Origin: Candidatus Borkfalkia faecipullorum
GTDB lineage: Bacteria; Bacillota; Clostridia; Christensenellales; Borkfalkiaceae
DNA: 42,630 nt
NCBI GenBank assembly: GCA_019114245.1
Contig: DXFX01000043.1
Location: 1 to 42,630, forward strand
Direction: 5' to 3'
Shown in pieces: positions 32,845-40,442 of this stretch. The notes under the pieces were generated by a model. The model was not told the DNA's origin and ran no database searches. It saw nothing but the letters and a program-made list of their open reading frames with translations. Each line of letters starts with the position of its first letter. Position 1 is the stretch's first letter. The translations under genes and the position numbers were made by a program.

Positions 32845-34083
32845 TTATTCCCCGTCGTCGGGATCGTTGCCGAGGAGAAGATTTGCGCGCTCGTCCGTGA
32901 TTTCGGACACGTTTTTCAGCTTTTTATCGATGGTGCGCGTCTTTTTGGCGGCGTTTTCGATGGTGTCCTGCGCTTCCTGCAATTTTTTCTGCGCCTTTTC
33001 GAGGATCTGCACAAAATTGCGGAATTCATGACGGAATGCGGATAAAAGTTCCCACAGCTCGCCCGAGCGGCGCTCGATGGCGGCGGTCTTGAACCCGATC
33101 TGCAGGGTGGTGAGCAGGGCGCCGAGGTTGGTCGGCCCGCACGCCATCACACGCTTGCTTGCCAGGTATTCGGAAAGTCCAGGCATTTTCAGCGTTTCGG
33201 CATACAGCCCCTCCAAGGGGAGGAACATAATGGCAAAATCGGCGGTCAGCGGGGGCAGAATGTACTTTTTGGCGATGGTATCCGCCTGCAGTTTGAGGGC
33301 GCGCTCCAGATTTTTGAGGGCGCGGTCGGAAGCGTCCTTGTCGCAGGCGTCGCTCGCGTCGAGGAGGCGGCGGTACTCTTCCACGGGGAATTTGCTGTCG
33401 ATGGGCAGATACACCGTTTCGCCGTCGCGGGAGGGCAGGAGCACCGCATATTCCACGACCGCGTTGTCCATCGGATTGATGCGCACGTTGGCGCGGTACT
33501 GGGTGGGGGAGAGCATCTGATCGAGCAGGGCGGAAAGCTGTACTTCCCCCCACGTCCCGCGCAGTTTTACGTTGGCAAACACCTTTTTGATGTCCGCCAC
33601 GCTCCCCGCCAGCTGCTGCACTTCGCCGATCCCTTTATAGACGGCTTCCAGCCGTTCGTTGATGATGGAATAGCTCTTGTTCAGCCTGTTTTCGAGGGTG
33701 GAAGAGAGTTTTTCGTCCACCGTTTCGCGGATCTGTTCCAGGTTTTTGGCGTTCTGTTCCGCCATGTAGCGGATCTCGCCCGAGACGACCCGCTGGATCT
33801 CGGCCAGCCTGCGCTCGGTGGCGCTGTTGAGTGCTTCCAGCTTGTCCTGAACGCCCTGCAGTTTTTCTCCCTGCTGCTGTCCGAGGTAGTTGAGGTAATT
33901 CTGCGTGTTTTTGGCGTTCTGTTCGGCGATGTAGTTGGCGCGGTCAAGCTGTTGGAGAAGGCCCGTATCCTCTGTTTTTCCTCCCGCTAAGGGCGTCCTT
34001 TTCTGATTTTTTAACACCAGCAGGCTCACGATCAGGGAGAGGGCGGCGCATACCGCCGCCACGATGCACATAATTTCAGTCAT
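32845..34083 (-). CDS. rmuC: RmuC family protein
   Basis: The 412 residues have an N-terminal membrane helix (about 4-24), a coiled-coil stretch (about 40-150) and the RmuC domain (VKLRGTWGEVQLSALLDQML, VYLPIDSKFPVEEYRRLL, then MFLPLEGLYAE and SKRVMACGPTNLGALL). RmuC limits DNA rearrangements such as inversions; the domain is related to restriction-type nucleases. GGAGGA 5 nt upstream and an 8-bp overlap with cca support ATG 34083. It is probably cotranscribed with cca from the promoter at 35468. Confidence 0.93.
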   Translation of the reverse strand: MTEIMCIVAAVCAALSLIVSLLVLKNQKRTPLAGGKTEDTGLLQQLDRANYIAEQNAKNTQNYLNYLGQQQGEKLQGVQDKLEALNSATERRLAEIQRVVSGEIRYMAEQNAKNLEQIRETVDEKLSSTLENRLNKSYSIINERLEAVYKGIGEVQQLAGSVADIKKVFANVKLRGTWGEVQLSALLDQMLSPTQYRANVRINPMDNAVVEYAVLLPSRDGETVYLPIDSKFPVEEYRRLLDASDACDKDASDRALKNLERALKLQADTIAKKYILPPLTADFAIMFLPLEGLYAETLKMPGLSEYLASKRVMACGPTNLGALLTTLQIGFKTAAIERRSGELWELLSAFRHEFRNFVQILEKAQKKLQEAQDTIENAAKKTRTIDKKLKNVSEITDERANLLLGNDPDDGE

Positions 34084-35425
34084 CCGATTCCTCCAAAAAA
34101 GTCTCCGCCTGTTTTTTCAGCGTCTTTTCGTTGTTGAGCGATCCGTCGCAGGCGGCCCAGAGCAGGAGTTTGTGTAAGATCTTTCCCCGCCTGTACGGCG
34201 GCACGTTTTCCAGCGCGTCCCCGCGCAGGGCAAGCTGTTTCAGGGAAAAGGGAACGCCCTCTTCCTGCATTTTTTTCACGATTCCGTCCCATTTTTGCAG
34301 GGTGGGGCAGAGGTTCAGATCGTCCTTGCAGCCGGAATAGTCCGCCTGTTTCACCAACCGCAGCAGGGGATAGATGTCGTAGTTTGCCACGATCAGGCGG
34401 CGCACCTTGTTTTCTTTCGCCTTTCCGTCCAGATCGTACATATGCAGGGCAACCAGGCGGCACACCGTGTCCGTCAGCTTTTTCGGGGCTTTCAGCCGTT
34501 CGAGGATGTCCCGCGCCAGTTTTTCTCCCGCCGCGTCGTGTCCGTGGTAATGCCCTTCGGCATTGTAGACGGCGGGCTTTCCCACGTCGTGCAGCAGGGC
34601 GGAAAGCCGCACCTGTCTGTCCGAATATTTGCAGGCGCGCAGGGAGTGTTCCAACACGTCGTGGTCGTGGAAGTCTTTCCTTTGCGGCAGACCCTTGCCC
34701 GCCGCAAGCTCGGGCAGGATGTAGTTGAGCACATCCGTGCCTTCCAGAAGTTTGAGCCCCTCATAGTGGGCGTACTGTCTGCCGTACTTTTCGTCCGCGT
34801 GCAGAATCAGCTGCAGCTCCGCATAGATGCGTTCGGGGCTGATCTTTGCGATCAGCGCGGCGTTGAATTTCGCGCCGAAAATACATTCCAGCGTCGGGAC
34901 AAATCCCGTCTGCGCCGCCTGGCGGGCGAGGCGCATCAGGCGCAAGCCGTCCTCGGAAAACACTTCGTCCGCTTCCCGCGTGGTGGAAAGGCTGCGCTGT
35001 TCGATGTCCTTTACGCCGCCGAGGGGGTCCTCGATCGTTTCCTTTGCGACGTCGTAATAGACGGCGTTGCATTTGAAATCCCTGCGCCGCGCGTCCGTTG
35101 CAATGTCTTTGGTAAAGGTCACTTTGCTGGGTGCGTGTTCGCCGCGGCGGTACACGTCCGTGCGGAAGGAAGTAAATTCGTATTTGCGTTCGCCGTCTGT
35201 CAGGTTCACCGTTCCCGTGTTCTTGTAAACGCCGTTTACGGTAAACCCGCTCTCCTGTGCCAGCGCGGAAAAATGTTCCGCGTCCGCGGGGGCGCAGATG
35301 TCCCAGTCCTGCGAGGAGGGCAGGCCCGCCAGCGCGTCGCGCACCGTTCCGCCCACAACATACAGCGGGAAATCCGCCCTCACTGCCAGCGCTTTCAGCT
35401 TTTCAGGAATTTGTATCTGTATCAT
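34076..35425 (-). CDS. cca: CCA tRNA nucleotidyltransferase (with HD domain)
   Basis: This enzyme adds or repairs the 3' CCA end of tRNAs. The 449 residues show the class II head, YVVGGTVRDALAG, then the metal-binding D-W-D (SSQDWDICAPADAE), RRRDFKCNAVYYD, and EDGLRLMRLARQAAQTGF. An HD-type phosphohydrolase domain follows (HDHDVLEHSLRACKY, SALLHDVGKPAVY). The ribosome site is weak (about AAAACGG). It is the first gene of a cca-rmuC unit whose promoter is back to back with that of the lipid kinase gene. Confidence 0.93.
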   Translation of the reverse strand: MIQIQIPEKLKALAVRADFPLYVVGGTVRDALAGLPSSQDWDICAPADAEHFSALAQESGFTVNGVYKNTGTVNLTDGERKYEFTSFRTDVYRRGEHAPSKVTFTKDIATDARRRDFKCNAVYYDVAKETIEDPLGGVKDIEQRSLSTTREADEVFSEDGLRLMRLARQAAQTGFVPTLECIFGAKFNAALIAKISPERIYAELQLILHADEKYGRQYAHYEGLKLLEGTDVLNYILPELAAGKGLPQRKDFHDHDVLEHSLRACKYSDRQVRLSALLHDVGKPAVYNAEGHYHGHDAAGEKLARDILERLKAPKKLTDTVCRLVALHMYDLDGKAKENKVRRLIVANYDIYPLLRLVKQADYSGCKDDLNLCPTLQKWDGIVKKMQEEGVPFSLKQLALRGDALENVPPYRRGKILHKLLLWAACDGSLNNEKTLKKQAETFLEESDD

Positions 35426-35467
35426 ACCGTTTTTTCCAAAATTTTCTCGAAAAAGTACTCTGCTTAC

Positions 35468-35496
35468 ATTATATCATTTTTAAAAATAAATTGCAA
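35468..35496 (-). promoter_or_regulatory. cca-rmuC promoter (shares its -35 box with the divergent promoter)
   Basis: On the minus strand, TTGCAA (35496-35491) and TATAAT (35473-35468) have a 17-bp spacer. TTGCAA is its own reverse complement and also serves the plus-strand promoter. Confidence 0.8.
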
Positions 35497-35519
35497 TCGG
35501 GCGCGATTTGATATATAAT
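35491..35519 (+). promoter_or_regulatory. Lipid kinase promoter (shared -35 box)
   Basis: TTGCAA (35491-35496) and TATAAT (35514-35519) have a 17-bp spacer, mirror-like to the cca promoter around the same hexamer. Confidence 0.8.
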
Positions 35520-35548
35520 AATTATGAAATTACAAAAGAGGACTGCAT

Positions 35549-36418
35549 ATGTACAATATTATACTCAACCCAATGTCCGGAGAGGGAAAAAAGAAAAAGC
35601 TGCACAGGCGCGCGCTGGCGCGCTTTTCCGAGCGGGGAGCGGAATTTTGTGTTCATGAAACGGAAAAGGCAGGGCAGGCGACAGCGCTTGCGCGCGAACT
35701 TTCGCAGGAGGAAGGGGACATCGTCGTCATCGGCGGGGACGGAACTCTGCACGAGACGCTCAACGGAATGACGGATTTTGAACACCACGCTCTGGGACTT
35801 GTTCCCGCGGGCACGGGCAACGATTTTGCCGCGGCGGCAAAGATCCCGCCCGAACCGGAAAAGGCGGTCGACCTGATCCTCGATTCTCAACCGAAATACA
35901 CCGAATTTATGCAGATGCCCAAGGGGGTGCGCGGCATCAACCTCGTGGGAACGGGCATCGACGTGGAAATTTTAAAGCGCTGCCGCTCTTCAAAAATCCT
36001 GCGCGGCAAATTTCAGTATATCATTTCCCTCATCATATCCCTGTGCAAATTCAAAAACTATCGGTTAAAGGCGCGGTTCAACGGCAAGGAGGGGGAATAC
36101 AACGCGCTCATTGCCTGTGTGGGCAACGGGTATCGGATCGGCGGCGGCGTCCCCATGTGTCCGCAGGCAAAGCTCGGCGACGGGCTGCTCGACATGGTCA
36201 TTGTGGACGACGTCAAAAAGCTCTCCGTGCCGCCCGCCTTTATCAAACTGATGAAGGGCAAGATCCTGGAGGAAAAATTCACTGTATTTGAAAGGTGCGA
36301 ACACGTGGAGATCCTGCCAGAAAAGCCGCTCACCCTGCAGGTGGACGGCGAATTGTACGACGATCTGCCTTTTGTTGTGGACATCGTCAGGGATAAACTG
36401 AAATTTTACAGAAACTGA
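35549..36418 (+). CDS. Diacylglycerol kinase-family lipid kinase (YegS/DgkB-like)
   Basis: The 289-residue protein starts with the typical NPMSG-type nucleotide site (IILNPMSGEGKK). VVIGGDGTLHETLNG and GLVPAGTGNDFA follow, the two hallmark motifs of the DAGK catalytic domain. The C-terminal beta domain includes LLDMVIVDDV and LQVDGELYDD. Such kinases phosphorylate diacylglycerol or related lipids at the membrane; DgkB-type recycling for lipoteichoic acid synthesis is possible. AGAGGA lies 6 nt before ATG. A terminator follows directly. Confidence 0.9.
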   Translation: MYNIILNPMSGEGKKKKLHRRALARFSERGAEFCVHETEKAGQATALARELSQEEGDIVVIGGDGTLHETLNGMTDFEHHALGLVPAGTGNDFAAAAKIPPEPEKAVDLILDSQPKYTEFMQMPKGVRGINLVGTGIDVEILKRCRSSKILRGKFQYIISLIISLCKFKNYRLKARFNGKEGEYNALIACVGNGYRIGGGVPMCPQAKLGDGLLDMVIVDDVKKLSVPPAFIKLMKGKILEEKFTVFERCEHVEILPEKPLTLQVDGELYDDLPFVVDIVRDKLKFYRN

Positions 36419-36422
36419 ATAC

Positions 36423-36460
36423 AAAAAAGCGCGCAAACCACAAATTCTGCGCGTTTTTTT
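36423..36460 (+). terminator. Terminator of the lipid kinase gene
   Basis: AAAAAAGCGCGCA pairs with TGCGCGTTTTTTT across a 12-nt loop, with a G-U pair at the A/T boundary. Confidence 0.88.
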
Positions 36461-36496
36461 CGTTTGCGGAGGATTTGCTTTTTTGCCTTTATTGTC

Positions 36497-36525
36497 TTGA
36501 CAGTTGTCAATTTTTAGTGTATAGT
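36497..36525 (+). promoter_or_regulatory. nadABC-niaR promoter overlapped by a palindrome (candidate NiaR operator)
   Basis: TTGACA (36497-36502) and TATAGT (36520-36525) have a 17-bp spacer. The -35 box is the left half of a perfect 14-bp palindrome, TTGACAGTTGTCAA (36497-36510). NiaR sites are known to be short palindromes with an ACA-NN-TGT core, which this has. A repressor bound here would block RNA polymerase directly. Confidence 0.75.
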
Positions 36526-36575
36526 TTTATCACACAAACAAAAGCTGCCGCGCGGCGGCAAGGAAGGAAAAGGGC

Positions 36576-37472
36576 ATGATCACGGAAGAAATCAGGCGGC
36601 TCAAAGAGGAAAACAACGCCGTCATTTTAGCGCATTACTATGTGGACGGTCAGGTGCAGGAAGCGGCGGACTACGTCGGCGATTCCTTTTACCTTGCCAA
36701 GATGGCGGCAAAGACGGACAAACAGACCATCGTGTTCTGCGGCGTGCGGTTTATGGGGGAGAGCGCAAAGATCCTCAATCCCGACCGCTGCGTCCTGTTG
36801 CCGGACGAGAGTGCGGACTGTCCCATGGCGCACATGGCGACGGAGGAACAGATCCTCCGCCTGCGCAAAGAGGTGCCCGATCTTGCCGTCGTGTGCTATA
36901 TCAACTCTTCGGCAAAGCTGAAAAGTCTGAGCGACGTGTGCGTCACCTCCTCCAACGCGGTCAAGATCGTGGGGGCGCTCCCCAACAAGAATATCCTCTT
37001 TATTCCGGACGCCAACCTCGGCGGATATGTGCAGAAGCAATTTCCCGAAAAGAAGTTTTACTTTTCGGGCGGATATTGTCCCGTACACGCCGTACTGCTG
37101 GAGGAGGATATCCTTTCCGAAAAGCAGGCGCACCCGCAGGCACAGTTTCTGGTGCATCCGGAAGCGTGCAAGGAAGTGTGCGCCCTCGCCGATTTCACAG
37201 GCAGCACTTCGGAGATCATCGAATACGCGCAGAAAAGTGCGGCGCAGGAGTTTATCCTCGGCACGGAACCGGGCGTTTTGTACGAGCTTGAAAAGCGCTG
37301 CCCGGGCAAGCGGTTTTATCCCGTCACGCCAGTGTGCGAGGACATGAAGCGCATAACGATGGAAAAACTTCTCGCCTGCCTGCGCGAAAAAAAATATGAA
37401 GTTATTATGGACAAACAACTGATGAACGCGGCGCGGCGTCCTCTCGAACGGATGCTCGAACTTGCAAAATAG
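36576..37472 (+). CDS. nadA: Quinolinate synthase A
   Basis: This [4Fe-4S] enzyme condenses iminoaspartate (from NadB) with dihydroxyacetone phosphate to quinolinate. The 298-residue length is that of the T. maritima type. Three cluster cysteines sit at the expected spacing, C82 (ESADCPMAH), C168 (GGYCPVH) and C254 (TPVCEDMKRI). ILAHYYVDGQVQEAADYVGDS is the N-terminal signature. GGAAGGAAAAGGG precedes ATG. It is the first gene of the nad operon. Confidence 0.96.
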   Translation: MITEEIRRLKEENNAVILAHYYVDGQVQEAADYVGDSFYLAKMAAKTDKQTIVFCGVRFMGESAKILNPDRCVLLPDESADCPMAHMATEEQILRLRKEVPDLAVVCYINSSAKLKSLSDVCVTSSNAVKIVGALPNKNILFIPDANLGGYVQKQFPEKKFYFSGGYCPVHAVLLEEDILSEKQAHPQAQFLVHPEACKEVCALADFTGSTSEIIEYAQKSAAQEFILGTEPGVLYELEKRCPGKRFYPVTPVCEDMKRITMEKLLACLREKKYEVIMDKQLMNAARRPLERMLELAK

Positions 37473-37493
37473 TCACAAAAAAGAGGGTACGTT

Positions 37494-38792
37494 ATGTCAG
37501 AAATTCAACAAAACTACGATGTTCTGATTGCAGGAACAGGGGTTGCGGGGCTGATGTGTGCGCTCAATCTTCCGCGAGATGCGCGCATTCTCATGCTCAC
37601 AAAAGCCGCGGTGGACGAAAGCGATTCCTTTTTGGCGCAGGGCGGCATCTGTATGCTGCGCGGCGAAGAGGATTACAAGAGTTATTTTGAAGATACCATG
37701 CGCGCGGGGCATTACGAAAACAACGAGGCCGCCGTTCGGCAGATGATCCTTGCCTCGCCCGATATGATCCGCGAACTGGTTGCGGACGGCGTGGATTTTG
37801 CCAGGGACGAGCAGGGGAACTTCCGTTTCACGCGGGAGGGCGGACATTCGCGCCCGCGCATCCTTTTCCATGACGACGTGACGGGCAAGGAGATCACGGG
37901 CAAGCTTCTGCGGCTGGTGCGCACCCTTTCCAACGTCAAAATCGTGGAATATGCCGAACTTGTGGACATCCTCGAATCGGACGGAGAATGCGTCGGCGGG
38001 GTGGTGCGGATGCTGCAGAGCGGGGAAATTTTCCCCGTGTTTGCAAAATATACTCTGCTTGCCACGGGCGGCGTGGGAGGATTGTACGAGCATTCCACCA
38101 ACTTCCGCCACCTGACGGGGGACGCGCTCGCCATTGCCATGAAACACGGCGTGGCGGTGGAACACCTGAATTATGTGCAGATCCATCCCACCACATTCTA
38201 TTCGGAAAAACACGGCAGGCGCTTTCTCATTTCCGAATCGGTGCGCGGCGAGGGCGCCGTCCTTCTGGACAAAGAGGGCAAGCGCTTTTGCAACGAACTT
38301 CTCCCGCGCGACGTCGTGACGGGCGAGATCCGCGCGAGGATGCGCAAGGACGGGACAAAGCACGTCTGGCTGGATATGCGCCCCGTCGGGGAAAAGACCA
38401 TCCTCGAACATTTCCCCACCATTTATGCCCGCTGTCTGAAAGAGGGATACGACGTGCTCAAAACGCCCATTCCCGTCGTGCCTGCCCAGCACTATTTCAT
38501 GGGCGGGATCATGGTGGATGCGGACGCGCGCACGAGTATGCCGCGCCTGTTCGCCGCGGGCGAAACGGCTTGCAACGGCGTGCACGGCAAGAACAGACTG
38601 GCAAGCAATTCCCTGCTCGAAAGCCTGATCTGGGCAAAGCGTGCGGCGCTGAGAATGTCGGAAAATCTGAAGGACGAGCCTGTAAAAGAAGTACAGACAG
38701 ATCTTTCCGAATATAAAGATTACGATTTGCTGAAAAAACAATATGCCGAGAGCATCCGCGAAGAAGCGGAGAGGGAGGAATGCCTTGATTGA
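37494..38792 (+). CDS. nadB: L-aspartate oxidase
   Basis: This FAD enzyme oxidises aspartate to iminoaspartate for NadA. The 432 residues show the dinucleotide motif VLIAGTGVAGLMCAL, FLAQGGICM, EGGHSRPRILF, ATGGVGGLYEHST, VQIHPTTF and the C-terminal AAGETACNGVHGKNRLASNS. It is about 100 residues shorter than the E. coli enzyme, lacking much of the C-terminal helical extension, as in many clostridial NadB proteins. GAGGGT lies before ATG 37494, 21 bp after nadA. Its end overlaps nadC. Confidence 0.95.
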   Translation: MSEIQQNYDVLIAGTGVAGLMCALNLPRDARILMLTKAAVDESDSFLAQGGICMLRGEEDYKSYFEDTMRAGHYENNEAAVRQMILASPDMIRELVADGVDFARDEQGNFRFTREGGHSRPRILFHDDVTGKEITGKLLRLVRTLSNVKIVEYAELVDILESDGECVGGVVRMLQSGEIFPVFAKYTLLATGGVGGLYEHSTNFRHLTGDALAIAMKHGVAVEHLNYVQIHPTTFYSEKHGRRFLISESVRGEGAVLLDKEGKRFCNELLPRDVVTGEIRARMRKDGTKHVWLDMRPVGEKTILEHFPTIYARCLKEGYDVLKTPIPVVPAQHYFMGGIMVDADARTSMPRLFAAGETACNGVHGKNRLASNSLLESLIWAKRAALRMSENLKDEPVKEVQTDLSEYKDYDLLKKQYAESIREEAEREECLD

Positions 38793-39642
38793 CGATATCA
38801 CTATGAACATCCGCGCGGACGAACTGATCCGCAGCGCACTTGCCGAAGACGTGACAAACGAGGACGTTTCCACCGCCTGCATCCTGCGCGAACGCACGGA
38901 AGGGCAGGCAGATCTTTTGTGCAAGCAGGAGGGGGTCATTGCTGGGCTCCCCGTCTTTGCGCGCGTTTTCACCCTGCTGGACGCACAGACGAAGGTCACG
39001 TTTTTTGCAAAGGACGGCGACCGCGTCAAAAAGGGGCAGAAGCTTGCCGAGGTGCGCGGGGATATGCGCGCCATTCTGACGGGCGAGCGCACCGCACTCA
39101 ACTATCTGCAGCGCATGAGCGGCATCGCGACCTATACGGCAAACGTCGTAAAACTGCTGGAGGGCAGCACGCTCCGCCTGGTCGATACGCGCAAGACTAC
39201 GCCGAATATGCGCATTTTTGAAAAATACGCCGTCCGCGTGGGGGGCGGCGGGAATCACCGCTACAACCTTTCGGACGCGATCCTGCTCAAGGACAACCAC
39301 ATCGGCGCGGCGGGCGGCGTAAAGGCGGCCGTCGCCATGGCAAAGGCATATGCGCCCTTTACCATGAAGATCGAGGTGGAAACGGAAACGTTGGACATGG
39401 TCAAAGACGCGGTAGAGGCGGGCGCGGACATCATCATGCTGGACAACATGACGCACGAACAGATGAAAGAGGCGGTGGAGTACATCGCACACCGCGCCGT
39501 CGTGGAGATCTCCGGCAACGTCACGGCGGAAAGCATTGCCAGAATCAAGGACATCGGGGCGGACATCGTTTCCAGCGGGGCGCTCACGCATTCGGCGCCC
39601 ATTCTCGACGTTTCGCTGAAAAATCTGCACCCCGTACACTGA
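38785..39642 (+). CDS. nadC: Nicotinate-nucleotide pyrophosphorylase (quinolinate phosphoribosyltransferase)
   Basis: This enzyme joins quinolinate and PRPP to form nicotinate mononucleotide with loss of CO2. The 285 residues contain GERTALNYLQRMSGIAT, DTRKTTPNMRIFEKYAV, GGGGNHRYNLSDAILLKDNH, MLDNM and SSGALTHSAP, all standard. TTG 38785 is taken as the start since GGAGG (38774-38778) lies 6 nt upstream; the ATG at 38803 is 24 nt away. This gives an 8-bp overlap with nadB, implying coupled translation. Confidence 0.95.
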   Translation: MIDDITMNIRADELIRSALAEDVTNEDVSTACILRERTEGQADLLCKQEGVIAGLPVFARVFTLLDAQTKVTFFAKDGDRVKKGQKLAEVRGDMRAILTGERTALNYLQRMSGIATYTANVVKLLEGSTLRLVDTRKTTPNMRIFEKYAVRVGGGGNHRYNLSDAILLKDNHIGAAGGVKAAVAMAKAYAPFTMKIEVETETLDMVKDAVEAGADIIMLDNMTHEQMKEAVEYIAHRAVVEISGNVTAESIARIKDIGADIVSSGALTHSAPILDVSLKNLHPVH

Positions 39643-39665
39643 AAATCTTTGCAAGAGGTGACACT

Positions 39666-40172
39666 ATGACGGGAGAAAATCGTCGGCAGGACATTGTTCG
39701 CAGTCTGGGGGAAACGCCGCTTTCCGCCACAAATCTTGCCGCCAGGTACGGCGTATCGCGGCAGGTGATCGTGCAGGACATCGCCTTGCTGCGCGCGGAA
39801 GGGAAGGAGATCATCTCCACCAACCGCGGATACATCCTTGCGGGAAAGGCGCGCCCCACCCGCGTTTTCAAGGCGCGCCACACGGACGAACAGACGGCGG
39901 AAGAGCTGTATCTCATCGTGGATGCGGGCGGAAAGGTGGAGGACGTGTTTGTCTGGCACAAGGTGTACGGCAAGATCTGCGCGCACATGGGAATCGATTC
40001 CCGCAGGAAGGCGGACGAGTTTATGGCAAAGATCGCGGCGGGCGTTTCCACTCCTTTAAAAAATATCACGGGCAACTATCACTATCATACCGTTTCGGCG
40101 GATTCCGAGGAAGTGCTCTCGGAAATCGAACAGCAGCTGAAAAGCCGCGGATTTCTCGCCGACGGGGACTGA
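39666..40172 (+). CDS. niaR: NiaR-type transcriptional repressor (HTH plus 3H domain)
   Basis: The 168-residue protein has an N-terminal winged helix (LSATNLAARYGVSRQVIVQDIA) and a C-terminal 3H domain with its conserved histidines (FKARHTDEQTAEEL, VFVWHKVYGKI, NYHYHTVSA). NiaR represses NAD synthesis and niacin uptake genes when niacin is present. It is the last gene of the nad unit, 23 bp after nadC with AGAGGTGA upstream, so it would control its own level through the palindrome at 36497. Confidence 0.92.
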   Translation: MTGENRRQDIVRSLGETPLSATNLAARYGVSRQVIVQDIALLRAEGKEIISTNRGYILAGKARPTRVFKARHTDEQTAEELYLIVDAGGKVEDVFVWHKVYGKICAHMGIDSRRKADEFMAKIAAGVSTPLKNITGNYHYHTVSADSEEVLSEIEQQLKSRGFLADGD

Positions 40173-40200
40173 GAAAAAAACTGCCGCGGCAAAAAAAGTG

Positions 40201-40229
40201 TTGACAAATCTTTTAATAAATATTATAAT
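40201..40229 (+). promoter_or_regulatory. Consensus promoter of the riboswitch-ATPase transcript
   Basis: TTGACA and TATAAT, both perfect, have a 17-bp spacer. No clear terminator for the nad operon precedes it, so some read-through is possible. Confidence 0.92.
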
Positions 40230-40248
40230 GTTGTAAAAATTGAATCTC

Positions 40249-40334
40249 GTGGGGGAGTAGCCGGCGCGTTGCGCGGCAAAGGTTCTTCATCACGCGCGCA
40301 GGCGCAGGCCTTTGCCACAATCGGCAAGACCCAT
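40249..40334 (+). promoter_or_regulatory. Manganese riboswitch aptamer (yybP-ykoY)
   Basis: The leader has the conserved GGGGAGTAGC at the 5' strand and GCAAGACC at the 3' strand, as in the well-known Lactococcus example. GTGGG/CCCAT forms P1. GGCAAAGG (40275-40282) pairs with CCTTTGCC (40309-40316), with a TTCTTCATC loop segment beside it. Such RNAs bind Mn2+ and switch on exporters. Confidence 0.87.
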
Positions 40335-40413
40335 ATAAACGCAAAGTTTATATGGTCGAATTCTGCCCTTTTCAAACCGTGTACGATTTTGCGTATGCGG
40401 TTTTTCTTTTTAT
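40327..40413 (+). terminator. Expression platform with intrinsic terminator
   Basis: GACC(C)ATATAAAC pairs with GTTTATATGGTC, overlapping the 3' strand of the aptamer; this is the likely switching helix. A 12-bp terminator stem, AAACCGTGTACG with CGTATGCGGTTT (40374-40403, two G-U pairs), is followed by a T-run. Mn2+ binding would favour read-through into the ATPase gene. Confidence 0.75.
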
Positions 40414-40442
40414 ACAAAATAAATGCAGGTAGGTCAAAGACA

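Noticed and set aside
40183..40192. TGCCGCGGCA followed by an A-run as terminator of the nad operon
   Set aside because: It is a palindrome with no loop and no T-run on the plus strand, so it cannot act as a normal intrinsic terminator.
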